A DNA stretch of 64,000 nucleotides from Pseudarthrobacter sp. ATCC 49987 (GCF_009928425.1 NZ_JAABNS010000001.1:4092001-4156000), one strand, 5' to 3'; counted from the stretch's first letter, positions 1-9,128 are shown. Notes: generated from the sequence alone by a model not told the origin. Translations and numbers: made by a program.

Positions 1-1289
1 GTGTTGCCCTCGGCGATCTCGTGCTGGGCCCGGGTGATTTTGGCTTTGTAGGAGACTTCCGAGTCCCGTGCGGCGAAGTCCAGGGCGTGGCCAGGGGTAT
101 AAGGTCCGACGGCGCCGCTGGCTCTGTCCTCCCTCCCGGATGCCGCCGCCTGCCCTACGGCCGCCCCGGTCGCGGCGGCGCGGGCCGTCTCCAGCCAGTC
201 ACCGGCATCCGTGGTGTCCAGGACCAGGAGCCAGACAGTGCGCTCCACATGGTCCAGGACCACCGCGCGCCCGGCGAACAGCAGGCAGGCGTCGGGGGTT
301 TCGGCGGTGACGTCGCTGCCCCCGGTCTCACGTTTGAGTTCGTAGCCGAGGTAGCCAAGCCAGCCCAGGGTGAACTCGCACGGGTAGGCCTCCGGGCCGC
401 GGAGGGTGCGGTGACCCCAGACTCCATCAAGCCAGCGGAAGAACGGCCCCTCGGTGGTGACGCTGGCGTTGCCAACGCTCACCCGGGTTGTCCCTGAACT
501 GTGCCGGACCGACTGGCCGTGCGCGCCGCCGTCGTCCGCCAGGATGCTGAAGCGGCTGCGTTCCGCCGCCGCGCTGCCGTCGGGCGCCAGGGAGGAATCG
601 AGCCAGACGGCATTGGCCGAGCGGCCGAACAGGGACTCGAACAGCAGGGCCGGGTCCGGGTCGGCGTCGATCCGTTCGGCGCGGAGCTGAAGGCCGCGGC
701 GGGCGCCAAGTTCGGGGAGCAGCACCGGGGCCAGCGCTGGCAGGTATTGGAGGGCCTGCAGCACTTCCGCCGGGGCGGCGCCGTCGGCAAGGTTGAGCAC
801 CCGGATATCGGCGCGGGCCGGAACGTCGTCCCCGGCCAGCCATGCCTCCTCCTGGGCGGCCCACTCATCCCAGTAGGGTTCGTAGCTTGCGCCATCGCGG
901 GCCAGGGCCCTGCTGCGCCGGTCCTGCTCGGGCGAATCCGTCCAGATCGCCGCGGCCAGGAAGGGGAGGGCGGCCTCCGCTGCAGCACCCACCCCTTCCA
1001 CCAGGACGATTTCGGCGGGCTGGGTGGTGCGGGTGTCGCCGTCGTAATGCGCGGCCCAGTCCCAGCTGACCCATTCGGCGGGATCGCCGCGGTGCAGCGG
1101 GGCCAGCACGGCGGAGACGTAGCGCTCAATGCCGGGCGTGAGCCCGTTCCAGCCGGGGTAGATGTCTTCAAGATGGAAGAGGGAGACCTTGTGGTGTTCG
1201 CGGAGCCGTGCCGCCAGTTCGATCGCCAGGGTGGTCTTGCCGGCGCCGGATCGTCCGTCGATGGCGATGATGACGGGTGCGGGACTCAT
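1..1289 (-). CDS. pabB: P-loop kinase-like domain fused to chorismate-binding PabB-type synthase (partial, 3' end outside window)
   Basis: The reading frame is open from an ATG at 1289 to the window edge, 429 codons with no stop. Residues 1-170 look like a uridine-kinase/AAA-type nucleotide-binding domain, with a Walker A motif (IDGRSGAGKTT, about residues 9-19) and an FHLEDIYPGW segment. After about residue 200 comes the N-terminal region of aminodeoxychorismate/anthranilate synthase component I (a WLDSS segment, RFSIL, and GWLGYLGYELK about residues 314-324). The chorismate-binding catalytic half would lie beyond position 1. Family knowledge: PabB converts chorismate and an ammonia donor to aminodeoxychorismate for folate synthesis. 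The start overlaps the stop of the upstream phosphatase gene by 4 bases (ATGA), suggesting translational coupling. TrpE or another chorismate enzyme cannot be fully excluded without the C-terminus. Confidence 0.8.
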   Translation of the reverse strand, partial: MSPAPVIIAIDGRSGAGKTTLAIELAARLREHHKVSLFHLEDIYPGWNGLTPGIERYVSAVLAPLHRGDPAEWVSWDWAAHYDGDTRTTQPAEIVLVEGVGAAAEAALPFLAAAIWTDSPEQDRRSRALARDGASYEPYWDEWAAQEEAWLAGDDVPARADIRVLNLADGAAPAEVLQALQYLPALAPVLLPELGARRGLQLRAERIDADPDPALLFESLFGRSANAVWLDSSLAPDGSAAAERSRFSILADDGGAHGQSVRHSSGTTRVSVGNASVTTEGPFFRWLDGVWGHRTLRGPEAYPCEFTLGWLGYLGYELKRETGGSDVTAETPDACLLFAGRAVVLDHVERTVWLLVLDTTDAGDWLETARAAATGAAVGQAAASGREDRASGAVGPYTPGHALDFAARDSEVSYKAKITRAQHEIAEGN

Positions 1290-1867
1290 GAAATAGAGCG
1301 TACCCGCTGCTGTGCATTGGGTTGATCGCTGCCCGGCTGCTGCCCGCCCGGCCCTTGACGCCGGGCGAGCTCCGCCCGGATATGCGCCACGATACCGGGG
1401 AGCGCGGCGTTGATCAGGTTCCAGGTGAGGTCGAAGTCCGCGTGGCCGCCGTACCAGGGGTCTTCGATGCCCTGGTCGAGGGGGTCCCTGCCCGCGACGG
1501 CCGGATCAAAGCTGCGCAGCATCCGGATCTTGGACAGGGACTCGCGGTCCGGCGCCGCCTGCTGCAGCCAGCCGAAATGGTCGACGTCCAGGGCGAGGAT
1601 GAGGTCGCGGGTTGCGAACCACTGTGCCCGCCATTCGCGTGCCACGTGACGCTCCGAGGTGATGCTGTGGGCGGTGAGCTTGCGGGCGGCCCGCGGGTCA
1701 ATCGGACGGCCGACCTCGTAGGCCGTGGTTCCGGCGGAATCCACCACCGCGCCGGTCAGCCCGTCCGCGGCGATGGCCTCCGCCAGCATCAATTCGGCCA
1801 TCGGCGACCGGCAGATGTTCCCGGTGCAGACCGCGATGATCCGGTACTGGCTCGACGTTGAGGTCAT
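1286..1867 (-). CDS. Low-molecular-weight protein-tyrosine phosphatase family protein
   Basis: A 193-residue cytoplasmic protein with the family signature C-x5-R (CTGNICRS, Cys14 to Arg20) directly after the first beta strand, and the general-acid region EDPWYGG near the C-terminal third. The family hydrolyses phosphotyrosine or, in some bacteria, phosphoarginine. The substrate here is unknown. The start at 1867 was chosen because the catalytic loop then sits at the usual distance from the N-terminus. Longer frames up to 1957 add an atypical basic stretch, and a second candidate ATG lies 6 codons upstream at 1885. It is the first gene of a two-gene unit with the kinase/PabB fusion (4-base overlap). 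Confidence 0.88.
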   Translation of the reverse strand: MTSTSSQYRIIAVCTGNICRSPMAELMLAEAIAADGLTGAVVDSAGTTAYEVGRPIDPRAARKLTAHSITSERHVAREWRAQWFATRDLILALDVDHFGWLQQAAPDRESLSKIRMLRSFDPAVAGRDPLDQGIEDPWYGGHADFDLTWNLINAALPGIVAHIRAELARRQGPGGQQPGSDQPNAQQRVRSIS

Positions 1868-2017
1868 AGTGCAAGCATGGATCATGCGGGTCCGCTTGGC
1901 TAGTTTCCGGGCAGCGGATGTTACAGGGCTTGTCATGCTTGTATCAATTGCTGTCATGACGGCCGGCCGGGGCCTTTGCCCCTAACCGGGGGCCAGCGAA
2001 GGCAGAAATATGTCCCC

Positions 2018-2953
2018 ATGGCGCTGGAAAGGAACGTACCGCCTCCGGTCCCGGCGGCCAGCACGGCGGCGCAGTCGTCGGATGGGGCCCCGAACGCTCC
2101 GAAGCGGAACCGCCGATACGTGTTCAGATTGTTCCCGCTGGCGGCCATGGGCGCGGTCGCTGCGCTCGTCGGTGCCGGCGCCGCGCTGCTTGTGGCGCGT
2201 GCTTCGGGCTGGGGCACCGAAACCGTGGTCAAGCAGTATTTGACCGCCGGCGGAGCGGTTTCGGACCACCCCCTGGATATCAAGGCCCTGCGGGCCGCGG
2301 CACTCCCCGCCGTGGTCTCCGTGCAATCCACAACCGCCCAGTCGAACGCCTTCCTGGACCCCGCCGGCGGCACCCGGGTGACGGCCCAAGGTACGGGCAT
2401 AGTGATTGGCAGCACGGGTGAGATCATTACCAACGCACATCTGGTCAGGGGAGTGGTCAGCGGAGGGTCGACCGTAACCGTGACGTTCCAGGACAGTAGC
2501 CAGCATTCCGCCCGGATCGTCGGCTCGGACTGTGACCACGATCTGGCCCTGTTGCAGGTCGACGGCGTGAAGAACCTGCCCGTGCTGGAGCTGGGGGACT
2601 CGGGGTCCGCGGCGCCCGGTGATGGTGTCATCGCAATCGGATACGCCTTGGACCTGGACGGCGGTCCGAGCGTCACCACCGGAATCATCTCGGCCACCGG
2701 ACGGACTTCCATTGCGGATACGGGTTTCGGCACCAGTTGCAGGCTGGCCGAGATGCTCCAGACCGATGCTCCCACCAGCTCGGGCGACTCCGGTGGCCCT
2801 TTGCTCGATACGGGCGGCCACGTGATCGGCATCAACACCATGGTTGCCGCGTCCACCTCACAAACCTCGGTGAACGGGATCAGTTTTGCCATTGGGGCCG
2901 ACACCGTCAAATCCCTGCTCCCCAGCCTTCGCGCCGGCGGCGCAGGCGGCTGA
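2018..2953 (+). CDS. Membrane-anchored trypsin-like serine protease (HtrA/DegP protease domain, no PDZ)
   Basis: A 311-residue protein with a short proline/alanine-rich cytoplasmic N-terminus, a basic RNRR stretch and one membrane segment (about residues 36-62), followed by an extracytoplasmic chymotrypsin-fold protease. The catalytic triad is visible: His141 (TNAHLVRG), Asp175 (DHDLALLQ) and Ser258 (SSGDSGGPL). Unlike DegP it ends right after the protease domain, so there is no PDZ domain. Family members act in envelope protein quality control. ATG 2018 is preferred over the upstream TTG at 1976 because the latter adds only a basic, non-conserved stretch. It is transcribed divergently from the phosphatase gene. 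Substrate unknown. Confidence 0.85.
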   Translation: MALERNVPPPVPAASTAAQSSDGAPNAPKRNRRYVFRLFPLAAMGAVAALVGAGAALLVARASGWGTETVVKQYLTAGGAVSDHPLDIKALRAAALPAVVSVQSTTAQSNAFLDPAGGTRVTAQGTGIVIGSTGEIITNAHLVRGVVSGGSTVTVTFQDSSQHSARIVGSDCDHDLALLQVDGVKNLPVLELGDSGSAAPGDGVIAIGYALDLDGGPSVTTGIISATGRTSIADTGFGTSCRLAEMLQTDAPTSSGDSGGPLLDTGGHVIGINTMVAASTSQTSVNGISFAIGADTVKSLLPSLRAGGAGG

Positions 2954-2969
2954 AACCGCAATATTTGAA

Positions 2970-3464
2970 CTAGCGTTCCACGGGATTCCCGGACCAGACG
3001 GCCTTGCGGAGAATGGACCGCAGGGACGCCACCTCCTCGCCGGTAAGCATGACCAGCTGTCGCGACTCGGCGGCCTGAGTTGCCTTCTGGGCGGCAGTAT
3101 GGAGGGTGCGGCCGGCCTTTGTGGCGGACACCAGTTTCTGCCGCCGGTCAGAGGGCCCCGGCTTTCTTTCCACCAGGCCGCGCTGTTCCAGCTCATCAAT
3201 GAGGGCCACGATCTGGCTGGGATCCAGGCTGAGGAACTCGGCCAGTTCGCGTTGGGTTGGTCCCAGATTGCCGCAGGCCAGCGCAAGCACGGAGTAGGAC
3301 CGCTCCTTCAGCCCGAACTCTGCAAGGGCGGCGTTGTTCAGCACGCTGCCGGCGGCGTGCAGCTTGGCCAGCAGGAAGCCGATGTCAGTGCTGATGCTTG
3401 ATTCCGCCAGCCGGGTGGAAACCTCGCCGGAGCTTTCGGCGGCGTCGTGTACCTGTTGTGTCAT
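2970..3464 (-). CDS. MarR-family transcriptional regulator
   Basis: A 164-residue protein with the MarR winged-helix core: helix-turn-helix GPTQRELAEFLSLDPSQIVALID and the wing with a DRRQKLV segment. MarR proteins usually bind palindromes as dimers and release DNA on binding small aromatic ligands. The start at 3464 has an AAAGG ribosome-binding sequence about 6 bases upstream. It lies just downstream of, and on the same strand as, the acetoacetyl-CoA synthetase gene of the aromatic cluster. A palindrome 33 bases upstream (3497-3509) could be its own operator. Ligand and regulon unknown. Confidence 0.85.
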   Translation of the reverse strand: MTQQVHDAAESSGEVSTRLAESSISTDIGFLLAKLHAAGSVLNNAALAEFGLKERSYSVLALACGNLGPTQRELAEFLSLDPSQIVALIDELEQRGLVERKPGPSDRRQKLVSATKAGRTLHTAAQKATQAAESRQLVMLTGEEVASLRSILRKAVWSGNPVER

Positions 3465-3496
3465 GGTGCCTTTCGGGCGGGTAGCCGGCCGGGTCG

Positions 3497-3509
3497 TTGA
3501 ATTATTCAA
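3497..3509. promoter_or_regulatory. Perfect palindrome upstream of marR, candidate operator
   Basis: TTGAATTATTCAA is a 13-base palindrome with a central T. It overlaps the last codons of the acetoacetyl-CoA synthetase gene and ends 33 bases before the MarR start. Size and symmetry fit a MarR-type site. There is no experimental support. Confidence 0.4.
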
Positions 3510-5526
3510 TGATCCCACGTGCACCGCGTTCCCGGTAGCTCTGTGCCTGGACGATGAACCATTCCATCGCCTCCGGGTTGGCAAGGGCCCGCACGCTGAC
3601 CGCATCCCGGGGCGCCAGCCCGGTGAAGAGCTTCTTGATGGGCACCTCAACCCGCTTCATGGAGTGGGTGACGGGAATTGCCGGTGCCTGGATGATTTCG
3701 TCCGGAACATGGCGTGCCGAGGAACGCGCGCGGATCGCCGACCGGATGCGGTCCCGCAGGGGGTCGTCCAGGGCTGCGCCCGGGGCGAGCACCACGAACA
3801 GCGGCATGTAGTAGCCACCGTCCGGTTGCTCGGCGCCGACGACAAGGGAATCTGTAATTTCCGGAATGCCGGCAAGGGCTGCGTAAATGTCCGAGGTGCC
3901 CAGCCGCACACCGCCACGGTTTAGGGTGGCGTCGGACCGGCCATGGACGACGAACGAGCCCCGCGGGGTTTCGGTGATCCAGTCACCGTGCGTCCACACT
4001 CCGGGAAACTTGGCGAAATAGGAGTCGAAGTAGCGTGATCCGTCCGGGTCGCCCCAGAAGTAGATCGGCATGGACGGCATTGGCCGTGTGATGACCATTT
4101 CGCCGATGCCGCCGATCACCCCTTGCCCGGTGTCGGCCCAGGACTCGACGGAGACCCCCAGCAGAGGGCCCTGGAGTTCTCCCAGGCGGACTGGTTCCAG
4201 GGGATTTGAGCCGATGAAGCCGGAACAGATATCAGTGCCGCCGGAGTCGGAGCCGAGGTGCACATCGGCCTTGACGTGTTCGTGGACCCACCGCCAGGTG
4301 GAGTCCGGCAGAGGTGAACCGGTGGACATGATGAAGCGGAGCTTCGCCAGGTTCCAGTCCAGCCCCGGCTCCAGCCCGGACTTTTCCACGAGGGAAAGAT
4401 AGGCGGCACCCGTAGCAAACATCGTGGCACCGGTGTTTGCCAGGATCTGGAATTGTCGGTCCTTGCGGGCAAGGGTTGGCGAGCCGGAGTAGGTGACCAC
4501 GGATGCGCCGGTGACGAGGTAGCTGACCAGGGTGTTCCACACCATCCACGAGGTGTTGGCCGCCACGTAGTACAGGTCCCCAGGTCCGGCATCCTGGTTC
4601 AGGCCGATGCCCTTCAGCGCCTCCAGAGTCATGCCGCCATGGGAGTGGACGATGCCCTTCGGCGCGCCCGTCGTGCCGGAGGAAAAAAGCACCCACAGCG
4701 GGTGGTTGAACGGAACCCGCTCGTAGGCGGGCTCGGCGTCCTCGCCCAGAAGCCCGTCGAAGGAGAGCCGGCCCGCTGCCGGCTCCTGGCCAGGGTGGAG
4801 GCAGCGGACCACGATGGTCTGGCGGAGACTGGGAAGCCCGGCCTCCACTTCGGCCAGTCGATCGAGCCTGGATATTTCCTTGCCGTTGAAACGGTAGCCG
4901 TCCACCCCGATCAGCACGGTCGGTTCGAGCTGACGCAAGCGGTCCAGGCTCGCCTCAGCCGAGAGGTCCGGGGAGTTGATGGACCAGAGTGCGCCGATGC
5001 TGGCAGCCGCGAGGAGTCCGATCAGGGCCTCGGGGATGTTGGGCAGCACGGCGCCGACGCGGTCCCCGGGCTTCACGCCCAGGCGCCTCAGTGCTGCGGC
5101 GAGGGACGCGACCTGGCGCTCGAATTCCTCCCAGCTGAGCGAGCGGGTGGAATCGTCCTCCTCAACAGTAAGCACCGCCGTCGTACTTCTCTGCTTGTCC
5201 CGGTTGCTACGACGGAAGACGTTCTCGGCAAGGTTGAGCCGGCCCTCCGGATACCAGCGGGCGCCGGGCATCCGCTCCTCAACCAGGGCCGGGCCGTCGA
5301 GTCCGTCGCCGATCACCTGGAAGTATTCGGTCACGGCGGCCCAGAAGTCACCCAGCTCGTCTACGGACCACTGCCAGGTCTCGCGGTAGTTGGATAGCCC
5401 GATTCCGCGACTCTCGGAGACGTGCTCCATGAAGTCCCAGAGCCGCGTGGCCTCGCGTTGTTGCGGTCTGGGAGACCACATCACCGGTGGGGCTCCGGCG
5501 GCTTCGGTCTGGACTTCTTGAGGCAT
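3502..5526 (-). CDS. aacS: Acetoacetyl-CoA synthetase
   Basis: A 674-residue ANL-superfamily adenylating enzyme, the usual length for acetoacetate-CoA ligase. It has the P-loop FSSGTTGAPKGIVHSHGG, the later STGSPLP and SDSGGTDICSGF segments and the C-terminal hinge/lysine region (SMKRVEVPIKKLF). The family activates acetoacetate with ATP and CoA. In this cluster it sits next to a fumarylacetoacetate-hydrolase-family protein and near a thiolase, so the likely flow is ring-cleavage product to acetoacetate, acetoacetyl-CoA, then two acetyl-CoA. The start at 5526 (MPQEVQ) was chosen because upstream sequence in frame is non-conserved. It lies 43 bases after the FAH gene and is probably co-transcribed with it. 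Confidence 0.9.
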   Translation of the reverse strand: MPQEVQTEAAGAPPVMWSPRPQQREATRLWDFMEHVSESRGIGLSNYRETWQWSVDELGDFWAAVTEYFQVIGDGLDGPALVEERMPGARWYPEGRLNLAENVFRRSNRDKQRSTTAVLTVEEDDSTRSLSWEEFERQVASLAAALRRLGVKPGDRVGAVLPNIPEALIGLLAAASIGALWSINSPDLSAEASLDRLRQLEPTVLIGVDGYRFNGKEISRLDRLAEVEAGLPSLRQTIVVRCLHPGQEPAAGRLSFDGLLGEDAEPAYERVPFNHPLWVLFSSGTTGAPKGIVHSHGGMTLEALKGIGLNQDAGPGDLYYVAANTSWMVWNTLVSYLVTGASVVTYSGSPTLARKDRQFQILANTGATMFATGAAYLSLVEKSGLEPGLDWNLAKLRFIMSTGSPLPDSTWRWVHEHVKADVHLGSDSGGTDICSGFIGSNPLEPVRLGELQGPLLGVSVESWADTGQGVIGGIGEMVITRPMPSMPIYFWGDPDGSRYFDSYFAKFPGVWTHGDWITETPRGSFVVHGRSDATLNRGGVRLGTSDIYAALAGIPEITDSLVVGAEQPDGGYYMPLFVVLAPGAALDDPLRDRIRSAIRARSSARHVPDEIIQAPAIPVTHSMKRVEVPIKKLFTGLAPRDAVSVRALANPEAMEWFIVQAQSYRERGARGIIE

Positions 5527-5569
5527 CGTTGCCCTTCCTGGATAGTGCCGGGTATTGCGGGAGTCGCGG

Positions 5570-6415
5570 TTAGGCGAACTCGTTGCGGATGGTTCCAACA
5601 CCCTCAATGGTGCTGGTGAGGACGTTTCCGGGCTTGAGGAAGATCCCGTGGGACATTCCCACACCCGCGGGCGTCCCGGTGAAAATAAGGTCCCCAGGCT
5701 GCAGGGTGACCACCTGGGAAAGGTCCGAGACGATCCTCGGAACTGAGAAGATCAGATCGCGGGTATTGCCGTCCTGGACCTGCCACTGGCCTTCGACGCC
5801 CGTGCCCTCCAGAACAGCCGAAATACGGAGCGAATTCTTGTCGTCGAGTTCGTTCGTGGTGACAACGGCAGGCCCGAAGGGTGCAAAGTTCGGGTACGAC
5901 TTGCCGAGGCTGAACTGGGCGGCGGGACCGCGGCGCTGCACAACGCGCTCACTGTAGTCCTGGCCCAGGCTTAGACCGGCAACGTGGTCCCAAGCCTTCT
6001 CCTCAGAGACTTTGTAGCCTTCCTTTCCGATGACGACGACGAGTTCGGTTTCGTAGTCAACGCTGTCGGAGGGGAGATCGACGGTCACGTTGGGCCCGGC
6101 CAGCGAGGACTGGAATTTCGTGAAAACCATGAGGTGCTCCGGGTATGGAAGGCCGGCCTCGTCGGCGTGGTCCTTGTAGTTGAGGCCGATCGCGAAGATC
6201 TGCCGGGGGTTGGGAACGGGAGCCCCGAGGTCGTCCTCATGGAAAGGCTCGGCGCCGGAGTAGTCAGCACCGTCCGCCCAGCTCCGGAATGCGTCCCAGT
6301 CCTGGTAGACAGACAACGGATCTGAGGCGAAGGCGCCGTGACTGGCCCGCTCGATGTCGAGGGCTTTGCCCTCCTTGAGGAGGACGGATCGGCCGTTGAG
6401 GTTAGCGATACGCAT
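5570..6415 (-). CDS. Fumarylacetoacetate hydrolase family protein (acylpyruvase-type C-C hydrolase)
   Basis: A 281-residue protein with the FAH fold: IFAIGLNYKDHADE, the metal-site Glu-x-Glu region (DYETELVVVIGKEG), SLGQDYSERVVQ and the C-terminal GDLIFTGTPAGVGM. The family hydrolyses or decarboxylates acylpyruvate-type ring-cleavage products using a divalent metal. The neighbouring VOC dioxygenase and acetoacetyl-CoA synthetase suggest it splits a trioxo acid to acetoacetate plus pyruvate or fumarate (inference). The start at 6415 has GAAGGG about 10 bases upstream. It begins 14 bases after the dioxygenase stop. Confidence 0.87.
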   Translation of the reverse strand: MRIANLNGRSVLLKEGKALDIERASHGAFASDPLSVYQDWDAFRSWADGADYSGAEPFHEDDLGAPVPNPRQIFAIGLNYKDHADEAGLPYPEHLMVFTKFQSSLAGPNVTVDLPSDSVDYETELVVVIGKEGYKVSEEKAWDHVAGLSLGQDYSERVVQRRGPAAQFSLGKSYPNFAPFGPAVVTTNELDDKNSLRISAVLEGTGVEGQWQVQDGNTRDLIFSVPRIVSDLSQVVTLQPGDLIFTGTPAGVGMSHGIFLKPGNVLTSTIEGVGTIRNEFA

Positions 6416-6429
6416 GGTCGGCAGCCCTT

Positions 6430-7143
6430 CTAGTCGATTCCCAGCGCGACATCGGCGCCTGGAGGGAAGGGGACGCCGTCTGCGAGAGCGGGGTTCGCCG
6501 CAATCCGGGCCGGCCACGGGTCCGGGAACGACATGTCGGAGCTTTCATTGGCCGGCCGGTACTTTCCGGCATAGGCGTTCTTGTGGATCTGGTCGCCGTC
6601 GAGGCCGTCCTTGCGGGCCTGGACGAGTTGCTCCGGATCAAACTGCGGGCCCACCTGGTCTTCGGAGAACTCCTGCGCGGCCCACATCCATTCTTTGGAC
6701 AGGCCCCAGTCACCGAAGTTGTCGACCTGGATTTCAATACCGTTGCCGTCGGGATCCACGTAGTACATGGACATGGTCATACCATGGTCCAGGCAGACGG
6801 CCGGCAGGATCCCCTGCTCGCGGAGGCGCTCGTAGTTATCCAGCCACTGGTCGAACGTGGCGTACTCGAATGCCGTATGGTGCAGGCCTGCGGTGTGAGG
6901 CTTATCCACCGGGGGCTTGGTGCCGGGCAGGCGCAGGAGCGCGATGCGGTGGTTCGCCTCGTCGTTGGTGAGCCAGGCGGCGTGCGAGGAGTAGTACACC
7001 GGCTGGAGCCCGCAAACCAGTTCGTAGAACTGCACCATGGCGTCCACATCCATCGTCATGAACGTCGCGTGATGCAGTTTGGGTGCCGTGATGGGCCGCG
7101 GCTTGGGATTGCGCAGGTAATTGGACTGCTCATTGGTCGACAT
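6430..7143 (-). CDS. VOC-superfamily extradiol-type dioxygenase
   Basis: A 237-residue protein, essentially one vicinal-oxygen-chelate module pair as in small type I extradiol dioxygenases. Metal ligands of a 2-His-1-carboxylate site can be read as His in KLHHATFMTMD, His in GLHHTAFEYATFDQW, and Glu in DPDGNGIEIQVD. Such enzymes open catechol-type rings next to the diol. It heads the operon VOC-FAH-AacS and is divergent from an FAD hydroxylase gene, so it probably cleaves that hydroxylase's product. The start at 7143 has AAAGGGA at good spacing; the upstream ATGs at 7158 and 7185 lack this. The exact substrate cannot be read from sequence. Confidence 0.85.
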   Translation of the reverse strand: MSTNEQSNYLRNPKPRPITAPKLHHATFMTMDVDAMVQFYELVCGLQPVYYSSHAAWLTNDEANHRIALLRLPGTKPPVDKPHTAGLHHTAFEYATFDQWLDNYERLREQGILPAVCLDHGMTMSMYYVDPDGNGIEIQVDNFGDWGLSKEWMWAAQEFSEDQVGPQFDPEQLVQARKDGLDGDQIHKNAYAGKYRPANESSDMSFPDPWPARIAANPALADGVPFPPGADVALGID

Positions 7144-7231
7144 CGTTGTCCCTTTCATCGAAGGCAGATCGCCGGGATTTGCCACCGGCTCCGGCTTCCA
7201 TCAAAGCCCGGGATTCTCGGCATGTCAATAA

Positions 7232-7243
7232 ATTCTCGATAAT
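7232..7243. promoter_or_regulatory. Shared operator box 1 (ATTCTCGATAAT)
   Basis: This 12-base near-palindrome lies between the divergent dioxygenase and FAD hydroxylase genes. Two more copies of ATTNTCGANAAT occur at 12236-12247 and 12999-13010, both flanking the GntR gene. Box 1 and box 3 are also both followed by CCCTTG. Likely binding site of that GntR protein (inference). Confidence 0.6.
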
Positions 7244-7326
7244 CCCTTGATTAGTGGTTAAAAACGGGACAGACTGGCCGTGGGGCAGAAAGTGCCCGGC
7301 ATCACATACTCAGCGTGGAGGATTCA

Positions 7327-9096
7327 GTGTCAGATATCGAAGTTCCCGTACTCATTGTCGGCGGAGGAGGGGCCGGGCTCACCTCCTCGATGCTCCTGTC
7401 CGATCTTGGCATCGAGCATTTGCTGGTCAGCGCCCTGCCCGGAACGTCCACGTTGCCCAAAGCGCACGTCATCAACCAGCGGTCCATGGAGATCTACCGC
7501 AAACTCGGGGTGGCCGGGGACATCTACGAGGCGGGAACCCCGCCGGAAGCGATGGCCAGGACAGCCTGGTACGCGGGCCTGAACGGGGATGACCCCGTCT
7601 ATGGGCGCGAGATCGCCAGCCAGGAGGCCTGGGGAGCCGGCTATACGGACCCGGACTACATCGCCGCCAGCCCCTGCCGGATGACCAACCTGCCCCAGCT
7701 GCGCCTGGAACCCGTTCTCCTTGCGCACGCAAGACGGAAAAACCAGGAAGCGATCCGGTTCAACCACGAGCTGCTCTCTTTCACCCAGGACGACGACGGC
7801 GTCACCTCCGCTGTCCTCAACAAGGACACCGGCGAGACGTATACGGTCCGGAGCCAGTATCTTTACGGGTGCGACGGCGGGCGCAAGGTCGGCTCCGAAG
7901 CGGGCATAGAACTCCTCGGCCAGCGCAACATCCTTTACTCCGTCTCGGTGCATTTCACCGCAGACCTCAGCAAGTACCTGAAGGATCCCAGCGTCCTGAT
8001 TAACTGGATGTGGCCCGCCCACACCGGCCTGCTGACCCTCCTCGTGGCGATGGGACCGGACACCTGGGGGCCTGACTCGCAGGAATGGGTCTTCCACGAG
8101 AACTACGCCTTCGACGACAACAGGGTAGGCGACGACGACGCCCTGATCGCGAACATGAAGAAGGCGCTAGGCCTGCCGGATTTTGAGCCAACCATCCACA
8201 AGATCAGCCGCTGGACCTTTGAGGCCCTGGTCGCCGAGCGCTTCCAGGAGGGCCGGGTGTTCCTGCTCGGCGACGCTGCCCACCGCCATGGCCCCACGGG
8301 CGGCCTGGGCCTGAACACCGCCATCCAGGATGCTTACAACCTGTGCTGGAAGACCGCCGCCGTGCTGCGCGGCCAGGCCTCACCCGACCTGCTGGAAACC
8401 TACCAGGCCGAGCGTCAGCCCGTGGCCGCCACCAACGTCCGCCGCTCCACAGAGAACGCCATGAACCACATGGCGATCGGGGAGGCCCTGGGCGTCAGCC
8501 CGGTCAAGAGCACCGAAGAGAACCTGGCGTCCCTGCGGCGGGTCTGGAGCGAGGACCCGGCCGACAACGACTTCCGCGCCACGTTGAGCGCAACCATCGC
8601 TGCCCAGTCCATGGAGTTCCGGGAACACAACATTGAAGCCGGTTTCCGCTACGACTCCGCCGCCATTGTGCCCGACGGCAGCCATGAACCGGAAGCGATC
8701 GACGACATCCGGATCTACCAGCCCTCGACCCGTCCGGGCTCCCCACTGCCGCACGCCTGGCTCGAAGACCACCGCGGCCACCGCCTCGCGGTCCAGGACC
8801 TTGGCGGTCCCGGCGAGTACATCCTCATCGCAGGCGAAGAGGGCCGGGAGTGGGTCGAGTCGGCCCGTCGCATCGCCTCGGAGCAGGGCCTGGCGCTGAA
8901 CGCCTTCACGGTGGGGCACTCCAGCGGCGACTACCTCGACCCCCGGTGCACGTGGCTCAGGGACCGCGGCCATACAGCCGCCGGCGCTATCCTTGTCCGG
9001 CCAGACAAGTTCATCGCGTTCCGGGCTGACAAGGCGGGCGACTCTCCAGATGATGAGCTCCGGCAGGCCTTCCACTCCATCGCCGGCCGCGTCTAG
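7327..9096 (+). CDS. FAD-dependent aromatic hydroxylase (PHBH/phenol-hydroxylase family)
   Basis: A 589-residue class A flavoprotein monooxygenase. The FAD-binding GxGxxG is at residues 11-16 (VGGGGAGLTSS), the second FAD/NADPH motif is YGCDGGRKVGSEAG, and the ribityl-binding motif is LLGDAAHRHGPTGGLGLNTAIQD. A C-terminal thioredoxin-like region runs from about residue 460 to the end, as in the phenol-hydroxylase subgroup. It hydroxylates a phenolic ring with NAD(P)H and O2. The GTG at 7327 is preferred because GGAGG lies 5 bases upstream of it; the GTG at 7315 lies before that sequence. It is divergent from the ring-cleavage operon and followed by a strong terminator. Confidence 0.88.
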   Translation: MSDIEVPVLIVGGGGAGLTSSMLLSDLGIEHLLVSALPGTSTLPKAHVINQRSMEIYRKLGVAGDIYEAGTPPEAMARTAWYAGLNGDDPVYGREIASQEAWGAGYTDPDYIAASPCRMTNLPQLRLEPVLLAHARRKNQEAIRFNHELLSFTQDDDGVTSAVLNKDTGETYTVRSQYLYGCDGGRKVGSEAGIELLGQRNILYSVSVHFTADLSKYLKDPSVLINWMWPAHTGLLTLLVAMGPDTWGPDSQEWVFHENYAFDDNRVGDDDALIANMKKALGLPDFEPTIHKISRWTFEALVAERFQEGRVFLLGDAAHRHGPTGGLGLNTAIQDAYNLCWKTAAVLRGQASPDLLETYQAERQPVAATNVRRSTENAMNHMAIGEALGVSPVKSTEENLASLRRVWSEDPADNDFRATLSATIAAQSMEFREHNIEAGFRYDSAAIVPDGSHEPEAIDDIRIYQPSTRPGSPLPHAWLEDHRGHRLAVQDLGGPGEYILIAGEEGREWVESARRIASEQGLALNAFTVGHSSGDYLDPRCTWLRDRGHTAAGAILVRPDKFIAFRADKAGDSPDDELRQAFHSIAGRV

Positions 9097-9128
9097 CGAT
9101 CGTGTCCACCAGCTTCTGGGTTGATTAG

